From Zoroaster sp. YZ-2022 (lineage: Eukaryota; Echinodermata; Asteroidea; Forcipulatida; Zoroasteridae): a DNA stretch of 64,000 nt. The stretch spans positions 2,403,423-2,467,422 of the forward strand of contig CM055827.1 in the NCBI GenBank assembly GCA_029582265.1, read 5' to 3'. The translations under genes and the position numbers were made by a program. Shown piece by piece: positions 57,501 through 64,000 of the stretch (position 1 is the first letter of the stretch; each line of letters starts with the position of its first letter). The notes beneath the pieces were generated by a model. That model was given only the letters and a program-made list of their open reading frames with translations, was not told the DNA's origin and ran no database searches.

Positions 57501-60500
57501 GGAATGATGTCTGCAATACTAAATCATCAATCTTCTGGAAATGATGATTTGTTGAAAACCTACCGGGATGGTAGTTATTACAAAGGCAAATTTAACCAGG
57601 CAAGGGAAGTAGTCATCCCCCTGTTGTTATATAATGATGATTACGAAGTAGGTAATCCCTTAGGTTCTAGGAAAGGAAAAAACAAGATTAGTGGATTCTA
57701 CATAAGTCTGCTGTGCTTACCTGTACAGTTTCAAGCAAGTTTATCCAATATATTACTAGCTGCTTGCTGTAAGAGTACTGTTGTTGCCAAATATGGTATT
57801 GACTGCATTCTCACATCAATTGTACATGACTTAACACAGTTTGAGATGGTTGGCCTTCACATTTCATGTAGTTCTTTTACGGGCATGGTCAGGCCAGTTC
57901 TATTCCAAGTTATTGGCGACAACCTAGGCCTCCACCAAATACTCGGATTTTCAGCATGTTTTACAGCTAATTTTCCATGTCGGTATTGCAAAGCCTCAAG
58001 GCAATCAACACGTAAACAGCTCAAAGAGGACATAACACTGCTAAGGAATGAAGAAAACTTTGCCAAAGATATTGTAACAGCCAATCTTTCAGAAACGGGC
58101 ATCAAAAGAGATTCAAAATTGAATCAAATACCCAGTTTCCATGTGACAAGAAACTATGCGCCAGATGCCATGCACGACTTTCTTGAAGGAATTATACCAC
58201 TGGAAATTAAGCTTATACTATCTGCACTTGTCAGTGATGGATGTTCCACCCTTTTGGAGGTGAATAATCGAATATCATCATTCAGTTATGGATTTACTGA
58301 TAAGAAGAATGTTCCCAGCCCAATTTCTGAAGCAGCCCTCACTAATCCTGGTGGTGCAAGTGGACAAACAGCTGCACAGATGAACTGTTTGATTCAGTAC
58401 CTTCCCATAATCATAGGGGACTTGGTTTGTGAAACATCAGATGTGTGGGAACTTTTGCTACTTCTGCTTGATATTTACAAACTTGTAATGGCTCCAAGCA
58501 TCAGTAAGGCAGGCACAGTGTTTTTGAAACAGTTGGTACATGATCACTGTGATAGTTGTATCCATTGCCATGTATGTTGAAGTGCGCCCTCTATAGTTTG
58601 AATAAATGACTTGAGCAGTCGCATAACAGGTAGCCATTTTGTAGACCACGTTATTCTAAACCCCAATCCCAAGATATCACAATTGGCGACGAGGATGGGA
58701 TATTAGGTTTTCTTTTTATGGTCAAATGTTCCGCTGAGGATTCAGGAACACAATGGCAGCGATCATTGGACAAATCGGAGAGTTTAACGAAGAAGGCAAG
58801 GAGACATTCACTTGCTACATGGAACGCATGGAACAGTTCTTCATCGCCAATGCCGTCTCGGACGACAGAGCTGTGAGTGTAGTTTTGACAGTTATAGGAG
58901 CAAAGTCCTATGCTCTTCTGAAATCAATGGTTTCACCAGCAAAAGTTAGTGACAAATCTCTGGCAGAGCTTAAGTCATTGCTGAAAGAGCATTATACACC
59001 TCAACCCTTGGTGATTGCTGAACGTTTCAAGTTTCATAAAAGGGAACAGAAACAAGGGGAATCTGTGTCTGCATACGTAGTGGAACTCAAGCACTTGGCC
59101 GAGACATGCCAGTTTGGCACATTTCTGAATGATGCTTTGAGAGATAGATTGGTCTGCGGGTTGATCAGTACCCAGACACAGAAAAGGCTACTGGCTGAGA
59201 AAAATCTGACCTTGGATAAAGCGGTTCAACAAGCGTTAGCTTTTGAAATGGCCACAAAACAAGCCAAAGAATTTCAACCGCACAATGGTACACATTCCCA
59301 AGAGGCCAGTGCCAGCGTGAAAAGGGTCACTAGTTACAGTACAGGGAAAAAGAAATCTACTGCACGAAAGACGGATACATCAAAATCCAAAACCAATGAA
59401 AGTTCTTCAAGTTCATCGTGTTATCGATGTTTAGAGGCACACTCGCCTAAGGAATGTCCATTTAAGAGTGCAACCTGCTATTTCTGCAAAAAGGTGGGAC
59501 ATATTGCCAAGGCTTGCCGGAAAAAGTCAAAAAGCCAAACAAAGGGAGCCGACAAGAAATCAGTGAAACAAATGATGCAAGATTCTGAGGAATCAGACGA
59601 CGACTGCTGTGTTTACACTGTTAGCTCGTTGCGTTCACCTAAACAGGGAGTTCTACTTACCATAGACATTGCAGGGTCTCCAGTAGAAATGGAATTGGAC
59701 ACTGGAGCAGCGGTTTCCATCGTTTCTGATACTGTGTATCACAACCAGTTATCTTCATGGCCTTTGGAAAAATCATCTGTGAGATTGAAGAGCTACATTG
59801 GAGAAACAATCAACGTGTTGGGGAAGCTTACTGTACCAGTCAGGTATGACAACCAGACACATACACTTGTTTTGTATGTAGTGCCTGGAGACAAGCCTTC
59901 ATTGATTGGTCGAGATTGGTTGGCCAAGATAAAGATTGATTGGCAGAATATCTTCAAGGTTCGAGATACACCACCCCAAAAAGCAGATGAAGGACTATCT
60001 TTGAACAAGTCTGAAGGAGACATTTCGGGTTTGAAATCAAAGTATGGATCAGTTTTCAGTGAGAAAGGTGGGCCAATTACTGGATTTAAAGCCCATATCC
60101 ATGTAAAGGAAAATGCAAAGCCAGTATTTTTCAAACCACGCCCTTTACCATACGCGCTCAAGGGAAAAATTGAGCAAGAACTAAAGCGCCTTCAGGATGA
60201 TGGAATCATCACAAAGGTTGAACGCAGTGACTGGGCATCACCGCTCGTACCAGTACCAAAGCCAGATGGACATTTGCGCTTATGTGTGGACTATAAGGTG
60301 TCAATCAATAAAGTATTAGATGACACACAATATACTTTGCCAAACGCAGAAAATTTGTTTGCCACTCTTGAAGGGGGGAAAGTATTTTCGAAAATAGATC
60401 TCTCCCATGCATACCAACAACTTGAGTTAGATGCAGATTCAAAGAAGTATTTGACCGTAAATACACACTTGGGGCTTTTCCAGTTTAACAGATTAGCTTT

Positions 60501-63500
60501 TGGAGTGTCTTCGGCTCCAGGGATCTTTCAAGGTGTTATGGATCAAATTTTGCAGGGCATAGAAGGTGTAGTGTGTTACTTAGATGACATTCTCATCTCT
60601 GCGCCAACTGAACAAAAGCACAAACAAATTCTGGATGAAGTCCTAATGCGTTTGGAAAAGTACAGGGTACGGGTAAAACGCCAGAAATGTGAATGGTGTA
60701 AACCTTCAGTAGAATATTTGGGTCATGTGGTGGATGCTAAGGGTATCCATCCTACAGCTGAAAAGCTGGACGCGATCAGGCAGGCGCCAAGTCCAAATAA
60801 CATTGCGGAGCTCAGATCTTATCTGGGACTCTTAAATTACTATGGGAAATTTATTCCAAATGTGTCTACACTGTTGCATCCTTTAAACGAGCTCTTGCGC
60901 AAGGATGTGAAGTGGAATTGGTCCAAAGCCTGCGAGACTGCTTTCAAGCAAAGTAAATTTAGGTTGATGGAAAGTACATGGTTAGTCCATTATGATGTCA
61001 GCAAAGAACTTCGCTTGGCATGCGATGCTTCAGCCTATGGGGTAGGTGCTGTGATTTCCCATGTAATGTCAGATGGGAAGAACGACCTATTGCATTTGCC
61101 TCACGTACTTTGTCCGCTAGTGAGAAAAACTACGCGCAAATTGAGCGAGAAGCATTGGCACTGATATTTGGTGTGAAAAAGTTTCACAAATATCTGTATG
61201 GCCGTAAATTCACGATGATTACGGACCATAAGCCACTGACTACCATTTTCAATCCACAGTCACCTATACCAACATTGGCTGCAGCACGAATGCAAAGATG
61301 GGCGATTATTTTGTCTGCCTATACATATGACATTGCATATAAACGCTCAGTAGATCATGGGAATGCGGACGCATTATCGAGATTACCTAGCCGGGTAGAG
61401 TCACAAGTAGAAATTAAGTATTTCTCTTATGTAGACGAATTACCAGTGACAGCAAATGACATCAGTAGAGAAACACGGAAAGATCCTGTGTTATCGAGGG
61501 TGTATGAGTATGTAGCTACCGGATGGCCAGGTTATGTTCAAGATGAAAACATGAAACCATATTTCATTCGTAGAAATGAATTGTCAGTAGACAAAGGTTG
61601 TATCTTGTGGGGATTCCGGGTGATCATTCCACCAAGATTTAGATCTAGATTATTAGACGATCTTCATGAACAACACTTGGGCATGTCGTATGAAAGGCTT
61701 AGCACGTAGTTATTTGTGGTGGCCAGGATTAGATAAAGACGTAGAAACCCTTGTAAATGGGTGTAGTACTTGTCTCTCTGTTCGAAAGGCACCACAAGCC
61801 GCACCACTCAAAACTTGGGAATGGCCTTGTAGAATTTGGCAAAGATTACATATCGATTTTGCTGAGTTGAAGGGACAGCATATGTTGATAGTAATAGATA
61901 GTCACTCTAAGTGGGTGGAAGTATATCCGATGAGGACTACCACCACGGGCAAAACTTTGGACATCCTGAGGAGGTTATTCTCATCCTACGGATTACCAGA
62001 AGAAATTGTATCGGACAATGGTCCACAATTCACGTCAGTTGAATTTAAGGATTGCATGGTAAACAATGGCATAAAACATACTCGGGTGCCACCATACCAT
62101 CCTGCTTCAAATGGGGCAGCAGAGCGTACAGTGCAAACTGTGAAAAGAGCTCTGATAAAGCAATTTCTGGATCCAACTGAGAAACAAAAGTTGTCAGTTC
62201 ACCATAAATTGGCAAATTTTCCTGATAACTTACAGAAACACACCACAAGCAACCACAGGTCAAACACCTGCCGAGTTGTTTCTCAAGAGGAAACCTCGGA
62301 CAAGGTTTTCATTGTTGAAGCCAAATTTGGCACAGTCAGTAGAAACAAACAAGCAAAACAAAGAGAGTTTCATGACAAGGGCAGAGTAAAAGAAAGAACT
62401 CTGACAGTTGACCAAAAGGTTAGGGTGAAGAGTCACGAAAACAGTTTGGTGAAGTGGTTACCAGGTAAGGTGGTAAAATCTGTGGTCCTCGTACATATAT
62501 AGTACATGTGTACAAGAATGATAAGAACAGGTTTGTGCACATTGATCATGTGTTGCCATCACTGGAAGAAAGTCCAGAGACTACTCCACAAACAGTCATT
62601 CCTGGAAGTCACGAACCTCTGGATTTGACTCAGTTCCATTCATCCAACAAAAAGCAGGATGACTATGTCAATGGGAAGCAAACTGACCAAAAACATGGAA
62701 CAAAAACATCTCCAGTGAAGCACAAGGCTCACACTTCCAAAGACCAAGTTGTACAAAAATCAAATGGAGAGTTACAAGATAGTACCAAGCTTGACGAATC
62801 TACACAAGTAATACCAGAAAAGCGATATCCTCAAAGGATACGTCAACCACCTAAGAGATTGGATTTGTAAAAAAAACTAAATACCAAGTTCAAACCAAAC
62901 CGCATGTACATGAGTATTATATTGTACATGAACGTGTACTAGGGTACAATGTTTTGAGTTCATTTTGAAGGTTTAAATTAAAAAAAATTAAAAAAAATTA
63001 AAACAAATCCTGTGTTGATTTATGCAAAACAATGTAAATAGGGCATTAAAAAAAAAAAAAAAAAAAACTTTTGGTGTGCCTAACATCAAGACAACTCATG
63101 TGCATAATTAGACAGTTGACTTGTTTTTGACAGTACAAATTCACTTCAGAAGCACATCTGGTATTTATGTTCAAACAAATGTGCTCATCACTTTATTAAC
63201 TTCATTATTAGAATGAAGGTTGTTACAACAAACAATTTGGGTATTGCTACTATTGTTTGGTGTTTTTTTAAATTCATAATAGTAACATAGACAGCAATAC
63301 ATTTTCGTAATTTCTGTACATGTAACATTTAAGGGGGAAGGAATGTGATAGTTGTATCCATTGCCATGTATGTTGAAGTGCGCCCTCTATAGTTTGAATA
63401 AATGACTTGAGCAGTCGCATAACAGGTAGCCATTTTGTAGACCACGTTATTCTAAACCCCAATCCCAAGATATCACAATCACCACAGTCTGTTCCTTGAT

Positions 63501-64000
63501 TTATTCCCAGACCGTCATCTTATAGCAAAGCAACACCATGTTGTACACTATCCAAGGATAATTCAACTGCTTGGGCCCCTGCAACAGTATTCTAGCATGA
63601 GGAAAGAGGGAAAGCATAAACCCTTCAAAAAATGGGCTCAAGCCTGTAATAACTACCAGAATATCACCAAAACAGTTGCTCTCAGACATCAGCAGCAGCA
63701 GAGCTACATTTTCCTTAAGCGAAGTGAAGGATGTGAAATAAACATCAAGCATCAGCTCCCAGTTCAGGTTTCAGCACTGGATTGTTCAGATGAGGTGTGT
63801 TCAGTCTTCGGTTGTGCAGAAGATACTGTTGTCATCCTTGCAGAAAGCCTTGAAATTCAGAGCTATATATTCAAACCAAATTCCTTTGTGCTCACAGATT
63901 GGAATGAAGATGGACCACAGTTTGCAAAATTGGAGAATATTATTGCAATGGACGACACCGTGTACTTCATTGTGCATCCTTGGAAAACTCTGTACTTTAA
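54544..64000 (+). CDS. SAM/C2H2/transposase-like gene, disrupted by Gypsy 2, runs off window
   Basis: Exon 1 is 54544-54610 (AACCATGG start; MAATLTELLMDWGLEDLEQ), donor GTAAAT. Exon 2 is 56607-56716, after CTCACTCACAG, joined in phase to complete a SAM domain (DNGFDMESLALLTEQ...LKFLQ). After a GT...AG interval of only 31 nt (56717-56747), a long exon runs to 58547 and, once Gypsy 2 is skipped, from 63483 in the same frame past 64000. The long exon has two C2H2-like fingers (CYKC...H...H; CSQNGC...H...H), an acidic segment, then a body with GDNLGLHQILGF, CRYC and PDAMHDFLEGIIP, and after the insertion HYPRIIQLLGPLQQYSSMR. The body resembles large animal proteins thought to derive from DNA transposases (possibly Tnp2/CACTA-like); that assignment is weak. 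SAM domains mediate protein interaction. Confidence 0.72.
54611..56606 (+). other. Intron 1 of the SAM gene
   Basis: Intron by GT/AG and phase. It holds a short inverted word pair around 54909-54925 (ATATACATGTACACAGCAG next to TGTGTACAT), a CA-rich tract at 55420-55457 and the degenerate repeat at 56095-56380. No other gene was recognised. The open frames inside are short and compositional. Confidence 0.6.
56095..56380. repeat. Degenerate TTGTTGCA...AGCAGGGTGGT repeat
   Basis: Words such as GTTGTATCTTGTTGCACTGAGCAGG recur at about 56167, 56212 and, diverged, 56348, with partial copies between them. Spacing is irregular, consistent with an old minisatellite in intron 1. Confidence 0.65.
58548..58681 (+). 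repeat. Gypsy 2 5' LTR
   Basis: 134 bp with 7-bp terminal inversion TGTGATA/TATCACA. Includes AATAAATG (about 58600), which could serve as a polyadenylation signal. No clear TATA box. Confidence 0.95.
58684..58701 (+). other. Gypsy 2 primer-binding site (tRNA-Ser type)
   Basis: TGGCGACGAGGATGGGAT, two bases after the LTR, fits the complement of the 3' end of a tRNA-Ser(GCU) as I remember it. Confidence 0.75.
58753..62870 (+). pseudogene. Gypsy 2 Gag-Pol
   Basis: Open from ATG 58753 to 61164: Gag, two adjacent zinc knuckles (CYRCLEAHSPKEC and CYFCKKVGHIAKAC), protease (LDTGAAVSIVS), reverse transcriptase (AFGVSSAPGIFQ, YLDDILI) and the start of RNase H (CDASAYGVGA). The frame then changes near 61080 into 61020-61709 (rest of RNase H, DALSRL, start of integrase), and near 61690 into 61666-62502 (YLWWPGL, zinc CSTC, core HIDF, SDNGPQF, SNGAAER). 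Inside this last piece about 45 codons (62220-62350) are read out of frame between two compensating shifts. A further change near 62485 leads to 62508-62870, the C-terminal tail ending RYPQRIRQPPKRLDL. Several shifts lie in G runs. The tail and layout recall mag/SURL-type elements, which is tentative. Confidence 0.9.
62871..63330 (+). other. Gypsy 2 3' non-coding region
   Basis: AT-rich stretch between the pol stop and the polypurine tract. It contains a GTACATG/CATGTAC-rich patch near 62905-62940 and an A run of about 19 at 63049-63067. No ORF of note. Confidence 0.7.
63331..63343 (+). other. Gypsy 2 polypurine tract
   Basis: AAGGGGGAAGGAA immediately before the 3' LTR, the standard plus-strand primer position. 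Confidence 0.9.
63344..63477 (+). repeat. Gypsy 2 3' LTR
   Basis: No difference from the 5' LTR seen by eye over 134 bp. Preceded directly by the polypurine tract and followed by ATCAC. Confidence 0.95.

Larger units (their letters stand above)
58548..63477 (+). mobile_element. Complete Ty3/Gypsy retrotransposon 2
   Basis: Two 134-bp LTRs (58548-58681 and 63344-63477), identical by eye, start TGTGATA and end TATCACA. The 5-bp target duplication is ATCAC (58543-58547 and 63478-63482). The primer-binding site is at 58684-58701 and the polypurine tract AAGGGGGAAGGAA at 63331-63343. The element lies in the same orientation as the gene it interrupts and is very young, since the LTRs are identical. 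Confidence 0.97.

Noticed and set aside
1..64000. CRISPR array, prokaryotic operon or prophage
   Set aside because: The tandem and minisatellite repeats do not have spacer structure; introns, LINEs and LTR elements show the DNA is animal.

Overview
The window is animal genomic DNA made up almost entirely of mobile elements. The support is spliced genes, CR1/L2-type LINEs, Ty3/Gypsy elements, a PIF/Harbinger DNA transposon, a tRNA-derived SINE and an AT-rich background. The mix (a CR1/L2 LINE with a 2A-like motif, Gypsy elements, a transposon carrying RAG1 N-terminus-like domains) fits a marine invertebrate, perhaps a non-vertebrate deuterostome. That is inference, and no species can be named from the sequence.

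Layout. 1-26635 is a head-to-tail array of four near-identical units of about 6.9-7.0 kb. Each holds a full-length minus-strand CR1/L2-like LINE (ORF about 1,130 codons: signal-peptide-like start, 2A-like motif, AP endonuclease, reverse transcriptase), a plus-strand THAP-domain exon next to the LINE 5' end, diverged direct repeats with CRE-like palindromes, a GGTAAACCGT inverted-repeat cluster, and a strongly folded segment with three UUCG-type hairpins. The array runs into a 500-N gap (26636-27135), whose far side is a 14-bp minisatellite. 27.4-34.9 kb is mostly empty, apart from two C2H2-like exons and a LINE 3' tail. 34962-41033 is a complete minus-strand Gypsy element (4-bp target duplication) with a PHD finger inside Pol, a LINE tail inserted near the end of pol and a tRNA-Leu-like SINE inserted in its 5' LTR. 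42270-43662 is a truncated LINE.

About 45.87-54 kb is a PIF/Harbinger transposon: a MADF/Myb-like gene (+) and a DDE transposase (-). The transposase is split by a 3.8-kb element (49374-53175) that has 14-bp inverted termini and encodes zinc domains plus a RING arranged as in the N-terminal part of RAG1. 54544 to the window end is a plus-strand multi-exon gene (SAM domain, C2H2 fingers, transposase-like body). It is interrupted at 58547 by a complete Gypsy element with two identical 134-bp LTRs and a 5-bp target duplication.

Interpretation. Nothing here looks like a conventional housekeeping locus; the window is a nest of insertions whose relative order can be read. Many frames are broken by single-base changes, often in homopolymers, even inside elements with identical LTRs. 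At least part of this apparent decay may therefore be consensus error in a long-read assembly. The leading candidates for something new are the RAG1-N-like TIR element, the PHD finger in Gypsy Pol, and the tandemly amplified THAP/LINE unit with its structured RNA-like segment.
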